Positions 14,514-20,824 of a stretch of DNA of 30,575 bases are shown here, piece after piece. Source of the DNA: a virus. The stretch lies in IMG/VR virus record IMGVR_UViG_3300007734_000560, positions 1 to 30,575 of that record. One strand, 5' to 3'. The translations under genes were made by a program, and so were the position numbers. The notes under the pieces were generated by a model that was not told the origin of the DNA, did no database searches, and saw only the letters and a program-made list of their open reading frames with translations. How positions within the stretch are numbered: the first letter of the stretch is position 1; each line of letters starts with the position of its first letter.

Positions 14514-15962
14514 CTATACGACTACGAGCATTGGTTTGCCAGATGATGTTGGGCGACTCGTTAACGCTGCTGCCCACACCATGCATCGTGCCAGCTCGAT
14601 AGGTCCGGGCGACCGTTGGCTTGATAGTGCAATGCTGTTTTGTGAGCGAACAGCAACCGCACGGCTGACGTGTTCGGCTAGTTGTGTTGAGCCGTCGTGC
14701 CACAACAGTTTTTCGTTAATCATGTTTTTGACTGACGGCGTAAATTTAAGTATTTCGCCGTAGCCAACGATGATGCGTCGGCGTTCTAGGGATAGCGGCC
14801 AGTGGTTATCTACCGTTGGCGTGATAGCGAATTTGATTGTGGGGTTGGCGCATAGGCGCTCGACGTGGCTTAACATTTCGCTAAATGTGTCTGCCACAAA
14901 CTCAACGGTGGCTACGGTGCGTCGGTCTGGTAGCGCCACGCAACGTACAGCAAAATAGCGTGTGTCATCCAAACTGGTTTCTATGGCTACCGTTCCGCCG
15001 TCTGGCATTTCTCCGTCGTATTCGAGCGCTGGCCATTGACCCGGCTGTATCCATGACTTATCTGACGCAACCCACAAGTTACAACTAGCCCGTAAAAACG
15101 ATGCGCGGTCAGGGTTTTCCGACTCGGCTTGTAACGTGGCGGCCGTCAATGTGATGCCCAATGCAGGGTTGCCATACGCCCACGCCTCTGGGGTCATCGG
15201 GTTTATGTCTGGTGGCGGCGACCATTCGGCAAAATAAAACGCTGCGTTTTTACCTGTGTCAATGGCACGCAAACCCTGTTCACGCCAACGCAACATAGCG
15301 GTGCTGGCCTCTGTACCAGCGGTTGACCACATGCTTAACAACGGTGACACTTGGGCACGTTGAGCCGGCAACAAACCGCCGTCAATCACTTCGCGCGTAA
15401 TATCCCACATCTCATCGGCAACCACCAAACTTGGGCTAGTACCGTGACCCACAGAATTATTGGCGGCACGCACAAGCCAAGTAGAGCCGTCTGGCATTGT
15501 CACTCGATTACGCCCATACGACTTCATCAGTGTTGCGCCAAACCGCTTTTCCAACACTGGCGACAACTCATCAAACAACATCACCGCCAAATCCAAGCGG
15601 TGAGCGGTAGATAACACAGTCTGTTTCTTGCCACGTATCTTTGGCATCTCTGTAAGCCACCAACCAACCAATGCCATAAGAGCTGTTGTCTTACCGCACT
15701 GCCGCGCCGTAGAAACAAGACTGACCCGGTTAACTAACTCAAAATTTGCGTCATAAAGTAACTGACCGTCAAGCGCGGTGTACTGCCAATCCATTAACTC
15801 CACGCCCATGTACTCCCTGCACCATTCCCTAACATTTGGCGCGAATGAACCCACGTGGTCTGGCCTCGAAGTTTCCAATCTTGGCTGTGCGTGGCCAGTT
15901 ACCGCCAGTTGTGGCTGGTTAGGGCTGGTTGGGATAGACAAGACAGGGGTCGGGGGCAACAT
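14514..15962 (-). CDS. Terminase large subunit (unit A), 482 aa
   Basis: The ATPase domain has the Walker A-like STARQCGKT (a Cys replaces the usual Asn), the Walker B segment LVVADEMWD and the coupling motif SMWSTAGTE. The C-terminal nuclease domain contains AIETSLDDTRYF and AITPTVDNHW. It is closely similar to the TerL part of the unit A' fusion (for example KFTP, SSQRSPGPIELARCMVW). An ATG at 15962 exists, but alignment to unit A' shows conserved residues continuing upstream in the HNH frame. The two frames differ by one base within a run of seven A. TerL packages DNA through the portal and cuts the concatemer. Confidence 0.93.
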   Translation of the reverse strand: MLPPTPVLSIPTSPNQPQLAVTGHAQPRLETSRPDHVGSFAPNVREWCREYMGVELMDWQYTALDGQLLYDANFELVNRVSLVSTARQCGKTTALMALVGWWLTEMPKIRGKKQTVLSTAHRLDLAVMLFDELSPVLEKRFGATLMKSYGRNRVTMPDGSTWLVRAANNSVGHGTSPSLVVADEMWDITREVIDGGLLPAQRAQVSPLLSMWSTAGTEASTAMLRWREQGLRAIDTGKNAAFYFAEWSPPPDINPMTPEAWAYGNPALGITLTAATLQAESENPDRASFLRASCNLWVASDKSWIQPGQWPALEYDGEMPDGGTVAIETSLDDTRYFAVRCVALPDRRTVATVEFVADTFSEMLSHVERLCANPTIKFAITPTVDNHWPLSLERRRIIVGYGEILKFTPSVKNMINEKLLWHDGSTQLAEHVSRAVAVRSQNSIALSSQRSPGPIELARCMVWAAALTSRPTSSGKPMLVVV

Positions 15963-16260
15963 TTTTTTCTGTATAAAAAAAATCTGCAGAAGTTTCTTTG
16001 ATCCCTGCTCTTTTGACGTTCATGCCGTCACGCTTCGCCGCTAAGTAGTTGGCACCGCGTTGGGCATTGCACTTCGCGCATGAGCCAACCCAGTTGCTTT
16101 CATCTGCAGGATCAGCACCACGGTCAACCTCAATGACGTGATCCACCTGCGTTGCCTTGCGCCTCTTGCACCACGCGCATGGTCCGTTCCAGTCTGCGAG
16201 GAATGCAGCGCGTCGTGCGCGGTACGTCCGATCTGCTGTGTCCTTACGCTTGTTGCCCAT
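15919..16260 (-). CDS. HNH endonuclease before terL (split from TerL by one base)
   Basis: ATG 16260 encodes MGNKRKDTADRTYR, then the zinc/HNH core: CAWC, QVDHVIEV, ESNWVG, CAKCNAQRG. The tail ADFFYTEKN aligns with EFFYGKQN of the unit A' fusion. The frame ends 43 bases inside terL. Deleting one base of the A7 run near 15962 would join it to TerL at 581 aa, close to the 584 aa of unit A'. It overlaps the end of the 132-aa gene by 17 bases. Its GC is nearer unit B, so the genome junction may lie at its end. It likely aids TerL in site-specific cleavage. Confidence 0.86.
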   Translation of the reverse strand: MGNKRKDTADRTYRARRAAFLADWNGPCAWCKRRKATQVDHVIEVDRGADPADESNWVGSCAKCNAQRGANYLAAKRDGMNVKRAGIKETSADFFYTEKNVAPDPCLVYPNQP

Positions 16261-16642
16261 TGCCCATGATCCTTGCGAGTGCCAGATGCTTCGGCTGTTC
16301 CTCAGCTGGCAGTGACTCATACCACTCCCTGAATGTCATGCCACCCCAGTCCTTGCGTCGTGGTCGTGCAGCTCTCAGGCGTTCACGCTTGGCAGTGAGT
16401 ATGCACCCCACTACTTCATGCACACCGGGGGGTGCAGTAATCCAACCGCTTGCCGTGACTGTCGGGCTCTGCTCAATCAGTGTGGTTATGCCGGCGTCTA
16501 GGTCTCGTGGTTGTAGGTCCAGCGCGTGTCGCATGATGGACTCGCCCATTTCATTTCTTAGAGCATCCCTCTTTGCAAGCGCAGGCCAGACGTCTGTCAG
16601 CCTTCCGAGTGCAAGCCGTACATCAGCACGGATCAACGGCAT
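16244..16642 (-). CDS. Conserved-looking phage protein, 132 aa; loader- or TerS-like by context
   Basis: ATG at 16642 is preceded by AAAGGGG. The protein has a helical N-terminus, a segment LDLQPRDLDAGITTLIEQSP, the stretch APPGVHEVVGCILTAKRERL, and a basic RPRRKDWGG before a final helical part. The order 'amphipathic helices, Pro-Pro-G, helix' loosely recalls phage helicase-loader proteins. Its place before the HNH-terL pair would also suit a small terminase. Neither is proven by a clear motif. No homologue is seen in unit A. Confidence 0.6.
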   Translation of the reverse strand: MPLIRADVRLALGRLTDVWPALAKRDALRNEMGESIMRHALDLQPRDLDAGITTLIEQSPTVTASGWITAPPGVHEVVGCILTAKRERLRAARPRRKDWGGMTFREWYESLPAEEQPKHLALARIMGNGQQA

Positions 16643-16787
16643 TGTTCAAACCCCTTTCCATTGACCCCCCTACCCCCCACGATTGACGCGCCAAATACTC
16701 GAAGGCGCGCCGACTCCAACGCCTCTAACGCGGGATGGCCGGGGATTAGCCGGAATCGTTCTCGTTCGCTATTCAGTTGGCCCTGCA
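16643..16787. other. Non-coding gap with G-rich tract on minus strand
   Basis: This 145-nt gap lies between the VRR-NUC gene and the 132-aa gene. The minus strand carries GGGGGGTAGGGGGG (16665-16678), followed by a further G4 run that serves as the ribosome-binding site of the next gene. A palindromic GGCGCGCC is also present. No promoter consensus is convincing. Confidence 0.45.
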
Positions 16788-17102
16788 TCACTTCACGTTG
16801 CTGAGCCGCTTCATCACCTGCATCAGGTCATCAGGTCGCCATAGGTACCACTCAGCGCCGGCGGCTACCAGCGTGTCACGCCACTTCACCTGCTCTTTGC
16901 GCAAACTTCCCTTCTCTGCCTTCAGCTCGACGAACACCACGCCCTTCGTACGGTGGGCGAGTACTAGGTCGGGGAAGCCGACGTGACCAGTGATGGCGGT
17001 CATGTGACGATCCCCGACCTTTGATACCCGTGAGTGCTGCACCATCCATCCGAAGGTCATGGCCAGCTGAACAACTTGGCGTTGCCAGTCCGCTTCCTTC
17101 AC
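16788..17102 (-). CDS. VRR-NUC domain nuclease (PD-(D/E)XK), 104 aa
   Basis: GTG at 17102 overlaps the preceding stop (GTGA). The compact domain shows the family core: an N-terminal helix with EADWQRQVVQLAMTFGW, the catalytic strand GFPDLVLAHR (Asp), VFVELKAEKG (Glu and Lys), then KEQVKWRDTLVAAGAEWYLW and a final RPDD motif. Stand-alone VRR-NUC proteins in phages are nucleases acting on branched DNA such as Holliday junctions. With the upstream annealing protein it makes a recombination pair. Unit A shows no equivalent. Confidence 0.88.
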   Translation of the reverse strand: MKEADWQRQVVQLAMTFGWMVQHSRVSKVGDRHMTAITGHVGFPDLVLAHRTKGVVFVELKAEKGSLRKEQVKWRDTLVAAGAEWYLWRPDDLMQVMKRLSNVK

Positions 17103-17743
17103 TCGGGCTTCGCGCCCATATCGTCGGCCAGCAGTTTGCGGGCGTGAAGGTGGTCATCGACCTTATCCACGGTGTCACCTACCAGCTCGTCCCACCGCTT
17201 GATGCTGTACGCGGCTAGCGCCTCCTTCACCTGCGCTTCCCCGTACATCTTGACCAGACCCTCGTAGTTGGCCTTGCCTACCTCATTGGTGTCATTACCC
17301 TCATGCTTCTTGCGAGGGGCCTTGGACCGCTTCTCATGGCTTCCTGCGCTATCTGCTTTCGACCACAAAGCACCGGCCACGCCGAAACGCATGGCACCGT
17401 TGCGGATTGCGTCTCCGATCAACTCCTTTACGGCGTCGCCCTTGCCCGGCATGACGCTGCCGTAGCAGGGACGGCGGCATCCGCAGACAGTGAGCCACGC
17501 CCACAGGCCGACGGGCTGGCCCTGCTCATTGAGCGTCAGGAACGGTTGCCCATCATCCGTGTAGCCCATCGGCTCCCACGTCCAGAACGGGTCGCACTCA
17601 GTCAGCGCCCTCGACGTGTCCGAATGGCCTAGGTACTTCAGGCTGATGCCGCCCTTCGGCAGCGTGGCGATCAGCTCGTCCGGCGGGTTCCACCATTCCT
17701 TCAGCAGCTCGATCAGGGCGTCGGCGCGTTCCGCGTCAGTCAT
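17099..17743 (-). CDS. Rad52/ERF-like single-strand annealing protein (unit B), 214 aa
   Basis: ATG at 17743 overlaps the stop of the previous gene (ATGA). The N-terminal half has LKYLGHSDTSRALTECDPFW, then LWAWLTVCG and GDAVKELIGDAIRNGAMRFG. The last motif is the hallmark of a family of actinophage annealing proteins related to Rad52/ERF. A basic linker (KRSKAPRKKHEG) leads to a C-terminal helical domain. It likely anneals single-stranded DNA during replication and circularisation. It differs in sequence and domain pattern from the unit A protein in the same role. Confidence 0.78.
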   Translation of the reverse strand: MTDAERADALIELLKEWWNPPDELIATLPKGGISLKYLGHSDTSRALTECDPFWTWEPMGYTDDGQPFLTLNEQGQPVGLWAWLTVCGCRRPCYGSVMPGKGDAVKELIGDAIRNGAMRFGVAGALWSKADSAGSHEKRSKAPRKKHEGNDTNEVGKANYEGLVKMYGEAQVKEALAAYSIKRWDELVGDTVDKVDDHLHARKLLADDMGAKPE

Positions 17744-18051
17744 CGGGCGGCCCTCCACACTCGCACCATGCGGCGGTGGGCCTTGCGCCTGCACGACGGC
17801 CGGTACATCCCATCGCTGGTGATGATGCCGTCACGGGCGGCGGCGTTGAACACTGCGCCCATTGCGTTTGGCTCGTGAGTGCGAACACCCAACGGCTCAA
17901 TCATGGCCCATACGTCATCGGCCGTGAACGGGTCGCCCATCGCCACCAGTTGCCGGATCGCTTCGCCGGCGGCAAGTTTCCATGCGCGGTCTGCCTTCTC
18001 ACGCACGTCATCGAGCAGGTCGTCCAGCTCGTCAATCGTCATGGCGTCCAT
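17740..18051 (-). CDS. Small helical DNA-binding-like protein, 103 aa
   Basis: ATG 18051 lies a few bases after AGGGGG; an internal ATG at 18042 is possible. The protein has an acidic helix (DELDDLLDDVREKADRAW), then PFTADDVWAMIEPLGVRTHE, AMGAVFNAAARDGIITSDG and a basic tail RKAHRRMVRVWRAAR. The PFTADDVW...GAVFNAAARDGI pattern is common in actinophage proteins next to replication genes and reads as a winged-helix fold. It may be the functional counterpart of the unit A helix-turn-helix protein. Confidence 0.7.
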   Translation of the reverse strand: MDAMTIDELDDLLDDVREKADRAWKLAAGEAIRQLVAMGDPFTADDVWAMIEPLGVRTHEPNAMGAVFNAAARDGIITSDGMYRPSCRRKAHRRMVRVWRAAR

Positions 18052-18059
18052 CTGGCCCC

Positions 18060-18167
18060 CTAAGCAATTCCGCCGGCGAGCCATGCGCTCAGCCAGCTGG
18101 TGACGGTGTAAGTAATCGCGGCAGTGATGATGACTACCGAAATCTCGAAGGCAAGGCGCTGAATCAT
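18060..18167 (-). CDS. Small single-pass membrane protein, 35 aa
   Basis: ATG at 18167 overlaps the preceding stop as ATGA. The product, MIQRLAFEISVVIITAAITY followed by TVTSWLSAWLAGGIA, is one long hydrophobic helix with a positive start. Its role is unknown; a lysis accessory is possible. A longer frame reaches further upstream but overlaps the zinc-protein gene completely, so that part is not supported. Confidence 0.6.
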   Translation of the reverse strand: MIQRLAFEISVVIITAAITYTVTSWLSAWLAGGIA

Positions 18168-18439
18168 GCGGCGTCCTCCGGCCATTCGACTTCCCCTGCT
18201 GATACGAACGCGGTCCCTCGTGATGGCGTCGTCCCCTTCGGTCGGGGTCGCGCAATGCGGCCCGGCTTGATGGGGACAACCTCGCCCGTTTGCCCGCGCT
18301 TGGGAAGCCACCCGGGGCAGGAACAGGGAGAATCCGGCGGATCGTGGTGACACGTCCCCGGTTCCGAAAGTGCTGCGCCCTCGCGTGAGTGGAGGTTCGC
18401 GTGATGCCCGCAGTGGGGGCACTTGTTGACGTTGGTCAT
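18164..18439 (-). CDS. Cys/His-rich zinc-binding protein, 91 aa
   Basis: ATG 18439 follows AAAGGGA. The N-terminus has CPHCGHHANLH, then CHHDPPDSPCSCPGW, providing at least two clusters of potential zinc ligands. The rest is basic and probably disordered (KPGRIARPRPKGTTPSRG), with an acidic end. This recalls small zinc-ribbon proteins that actinophages often carry; function unknown. The unit A zinc-ribbon ORF (3652-3807) sits in a similar part of the genome but is not clearly homologous. Confidence 0.7.
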   Translation of the reverse strand: MTNVNKCPHCGHHANLHSREGAALSEPGTCHHDPPDSPCSCPGWLPKRGQTGEVVPIKPGRIARPRPKGTTPSRGTAFVSAGEVEWPEDAA

Positions 18440-18472
18440 GGTTCCCTTTCTGACCGTTGTTTTTTCAGGCTA

Positions 18473-18895
18473 CTAGAAACAGCCCCAGCCGGACCAACCG
18501 AATAGGTGCGCGCCCTTCACTGCCACCAGCAGCTGCATCGCGGGCGTGGCCGCCGGCGGCCGCGGGTAGCCCGTTCCCTGCGCGGCCCAATCCCATGTGC
18601 GGTGGTACATGCCGAAGGCCCCGACGTAGCGGGGGCCGTTCGACCAGTTACGCGCCCAAGGCGACTTCCCTCGACCGGTGCCGTGCTCTGCGCCCGGTGA
18701 CTCGCACCCGCTGACACGCTCTGCGGTGGCAAGGTCATAGGCTGACACCCGGGCCACGGCCTGCTGCCACGTGGGGTTCTTCGGGTACTTCGGTGCTGCG
18801 ACTGCGGTACTGCCTGCCATTGCGGCGAGGGCTACTGCGACTGCGATGCGTCCTCTGATGTGTCCGTTCCTTTGTCCGCTGACACTGACTGCCAC
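18473..18895 (-). CDS. Exported lysozyme/transglycosylase-like lysin (unit B)
   Basis: The coding frame continues upstream of any ATG. GTG 18895 is the best start because it adds a signal peptide: basic NGHIRGR, hydrophobic IAVAVALAAMAG, and a likely cleavage site near AVAA. The mature domain has catalytic-Glu motif VSGCESPGAE, then YVGAFGMYHRTWDW and AMQLLVAVKGAHLFGW, the pattern of RPF/transglycosylase-like lysozyme folds. An ATG start at 18820 would remove most of the signal. The upstream start overlaps the holin gene by 64 bases. It would cleave glycan strands outside the membrane. Confidence 0.75.
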   Translation of the reverse strand: MAVSVSGQRNGHIRGRIAVAVALAAMAGSTAVAAPKYPKNPTWQQAVARVSAYDLATAERVSGCESPGAEHGTGRGKSPWARNWSNGPRYVGAFGMYHRTWDWAAQGTGYPRPPAATPAMQLLVAVKGAHLFGWSGWGCF

Positions 18896-19050
18896 GAACG
18901 CAGGACGCCCAATGCTGCCGTGAGGGCGGCTGCGACGGCGGCAAGTGCGGTTGATGGGTTCCCTTCCACCCAAGTACTGACAAACGCTGAAAGCACCGTA
19001 GCGATTCCGATCAGGGCCGCGACCGTGCTTGGTCCTACTTTCGGGTTCAT
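18832..19050 (-). CDS. Holin, two TM segments, 72 aa (unit B)
   Basis: ATG 19050 overlaps the stop of a 30-residue ORF (ATGA). The sequence has VAALIGIATVLSAFVSTWV, then a short turn EGNPST, and ALAAVAAALTAALGVLRSW, ending in a polar tail. This two-helix form with a charged C-terminus is the standard actinophage holin. It follows the CHAP endolysin and precedes the exported lysin. Confidence 0.85.
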   Translation of the reverse strand: MNPKVGPSTVAALIGIATVLSAFVSTWVEGNPSTALAAVAAALTAALGVLRSWQSVSADKGTDTSEDASQSQ

Positions 19051-19139
19051 TCCTTCGATTCCTTCTCCGGCACGTAATCGGTCGGCTCTGCCGGCGGCGG
19101 CTCAATCACCGTGGTCGAGGGCGGCACAATGTCGGGCAC
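19047..19139 (-). CDS. Proline/acidic-rich tiny protein, 30 aa
   Basis: GTG 19139 has the strong ribosome-binding site AAGGAGG six bases upstream, the best in the window. The product begins VPDIVPPSTTVIEPPPAEPT and ends in acidic-basic PEKESKE. It lies between the endolysin stop and the holin start and is coupled to the holin by ATGA. It may be a real lysis-accessory peptide, or a leader that only times holin translation. Confidence 0.6.
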   Translation of the reverse strand: MPDIVPPSTTVIEPPPAEPTDYVPEKESKE

Positions 19140-19140
19140 G

Positions 19141-19929
19141 TCAGGCCTCCTTGTAGGTCTTTTTCCACGGGCGAGCGGTCGCGCCCTTGTGCTTGTCCTG
19201 CCACTGCTGCATTTCCTTGTCGCGGATTTCCTTGCCCGTCTTGTGAAGCCACGGGCCGAAGGTGTAGTGGCCGTACGTGCCCTTAGGGCCGGCGCGGAAT
19301 GCGAATGGGCTGTTTGCCTGAACCCGAAGGGCCTGCGTCCAGTAGTCCGGGTTTGCCTTTGCAAACTTGTTCATCTGACCATTGCGAGCCTCGGGCGTGG
19401 GCCAACCGCCGTAGACCTTGACGCGGGTGTCGTCGAACCCATAGCCGTCAACCACGGCCTGCGGGCCCGGCGCACCGACGCCCGGGATGCTGATTACCTG
19501 CCAACCATCTGACCATGACCGGGTGAGGCTCCGGACGCCATTGCTCGCGTTGCCTTCGACCGTCTGAAAGGTGCCGTCTTTGTTGAGGGCGTTAATGAAG
19601 CCGACGTGCAAGCCGTCAATGATGAACCAGTCACCCGGGGCGGTGTACTTGCCGTGCGCTTTGTACCAGCCCTTGCGCTTGGCCCTTGCCACCATCTCCG
19701 CAGTCGACGGGTTCACGACGCTTGCCGCGTCCTTCTTGTACTGAGCCGAGGCCTCTGAATTGGCAACGCAGTAGCCCACAAAGCATGCACACCACGGCAC
19801 ACCGTTCAAGCCGTACATCTCTTGACACTCGGACACGATCGGGCTGCCGGACTTGTTGGGCGGGCCCTCCATGCTTCCAAGGTACGAAAGCGCTTTCCTG
19901 AGCGTGTACTGGCCGTTACTGATGCTCAC
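19141..19929 (-). CDS. CHAP-domain endolysin (unit B), 262 aa
   Basis: GTG 19929 (after AGGGGA) is preferred because the frame upstream overlaps the membrane-protein gene. The N-terminal CHAP domain has VPWCACFVGYCV (catalytic Cys about residue 48), APGDWFIIDGLHVGFI (His) and VEGNAS. CHAP enzymes cut peptide bonds in the wall. The C-terminal part after about residue 155, with DDTRVKVYGGWPTPEAR and ALRVQANSPFAFRAG, is likely a wall-binding or linker domain of unknown family. It lies between the XhlA-like protein and the holin. Confidence 0.88.
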   Translation of the reverse strand: MSISNGQYTLRKALSYLGSMEGPPNKSGSPIVSECQEMYGLNGVPWCACFVGYCVANSEASAQYKKDAASVVNPSTAEMVARAKRKGWYKAHGKYTAPGDWFIIDGLHVGFINALNKDGTFQTVEGNASNGVRSLTRSWSDGWQVISIPGVGAPGPQAVVDGYGFDDTRVKVYGGWPTPEARNGQMNKFAKANPDYWTQALRVQANSPFAFRAGPKGTYGHYTFGPWLHKTGKEIRDKEMQQWQDKHKGATARPWKKTYKEA

Positions 19930-19937
19930 CGTATCCC

Positions 19938-20180
19938 CTAAGTGTTCTTGACGATTTCCAGAATGATGCCAGTAAGGGCACCACCTGCGAGAAGCCAGAC
20001 AATCCGGCTCGTTGCCGCTGCGCCCTGCAAACGGGCCCGCCACAGCTCAACCTCAAACATCCGGCCTTCGAGTGTGCCCACGCGGCCATTGGCCTCACGC
20101 TGCAATGACTCGACGACGCTCACAGCCTCACGCAGCTGCACCATCTCGCGCTTCAGCTCTGCCACGTCGTCGGGGCTCAT
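19938..20180 (-). CDS. XhlA-like protein: coiled coil plus C-terminal TM helix, 80 aa
   Basis: ATG 20180 shares a base with the preceding stop (TAATG). A charged coiled-coil region (DDVAELKREMVQLREAV; LQREANGRVGTLEGRM) is followed by a single helix IVWLLAGGALTGIILEIV near the C-terminus. Haemolysin XhlA-type proteins with this build accompany holins and endolysins in many Gram-positive phages. It probably assists membrane permeabilisation. Confidence 0.78.
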   Translation of the reverse strand: MSPDDVAELKREMVQLREAVSVVESLQREANGRVGTLEGRMFEVELWRARLQGAAATSRIVWLLAGGALTGIILEIVKNT

Positions 20181-20812
20181 TACGCAATGCCCTTGACAAC
20201 CAACGTGTGCTGGTCGAACGAACCACCCGCAACATTTGCCAATCCAATCAGCGTAAATGTATTGGTGCCAGCGGTCAGACCTGTCATGACAAACGTGCGA
20301 GACGCGATTGCGTATCCGCCGCCATTAAGCTGTGGAGTCGTCACGCCGGTCACCGATGCGCTGACGGTTCCGGTCTTGACATTGAGCGTTCCAAAGTTTG
20401 TTGTTCCGCCAAGTCGCGCCCCGATACTGACAAGGGCAGTTGTGCCAGTCGAAAGTGTGACGCTTGTTGCAGTTGATGAAACCAAAAGGTCTGCATAGCT
20501 TGTCGTCAGCGACTGCGACGGTGAGACGGCTCCGGCTCCGACTTCGGTGACACATACCCAGTTTGAGCCGTTGTAAATCGTCTGAATACCAGTTGGCACT
20601 GACGTACTTGTTGCACCGGTAGCGGCGGCCACGGTCGAACCTGTGATGTACGCCCGCTGACCCTCAAATGGCGACGTGATCGCGGCGTCCCTCGCTGCCT
20701 CTGTGGCGTAAATCGGACCGCCGGCCAAAAGGTTGTCGCGAAGCTGCGTATTGAGCTGGGCGGCCGTGAGGATTGCCCCGGCTACCCACGTTGATGGTGC
20801 TGTCCATGCCAT
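20180..20812 (-). CDS. Tail fibre / receptor-binding-like protein (unit B), 210 aa
   Basis: It starts MAWTAPSTWVAGAILTAAQL, matching the unit A protein in the LTAAQ segment and in the RDAA...FEGQRAYI part. The rest is Ser/Thr/Gly-rich and beta-like, ending near FDQHTLVVKGIA, and does not align well to the unit A tip. The conserved base and divergent tip fit a receptor-binding protein. It follows the minor tail gene by 12 bases. Confidence 0.75.
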   Translation of the reverse strand: MAWTAPSTWVAGAILTAAQLNTQLRDNLLAGGPIYATEAARDAAITSPFEGQRAYITGSTVAAATGATSTSVPTGIQTIYNGSNWVCVTEVGAGAVSPSQSLTTSYADLLVSSTATSVTLSTGTTALVSIGARLGGTTNFGTLNVKTGTVSASVTGVTTPQLNGGGYAIASRTFVMTGLTAGTNTFTLIGLANVAGGSFDQHTLVVKGIA

Positions 20813-20824
20813 TGGGGTTCCTCC

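Noticed and set aside
18168-18422. Upstream extension of the small membrane protein frame
   Set aside because: It overlaps the zinc-binding gene fully, is rich in Arg/Pro as shadow frames are, and the ATGA-coupled ATG at 18167 explains the gene.
19140-19364. Longer upstream frame of the 30-residue Pro-rich ORF
   Set aside because: This part lies inside the CHAP endolysin gene in another frame and has an Arg/Thr-rich shadow composition; only the end after GTG 19139 is supported.
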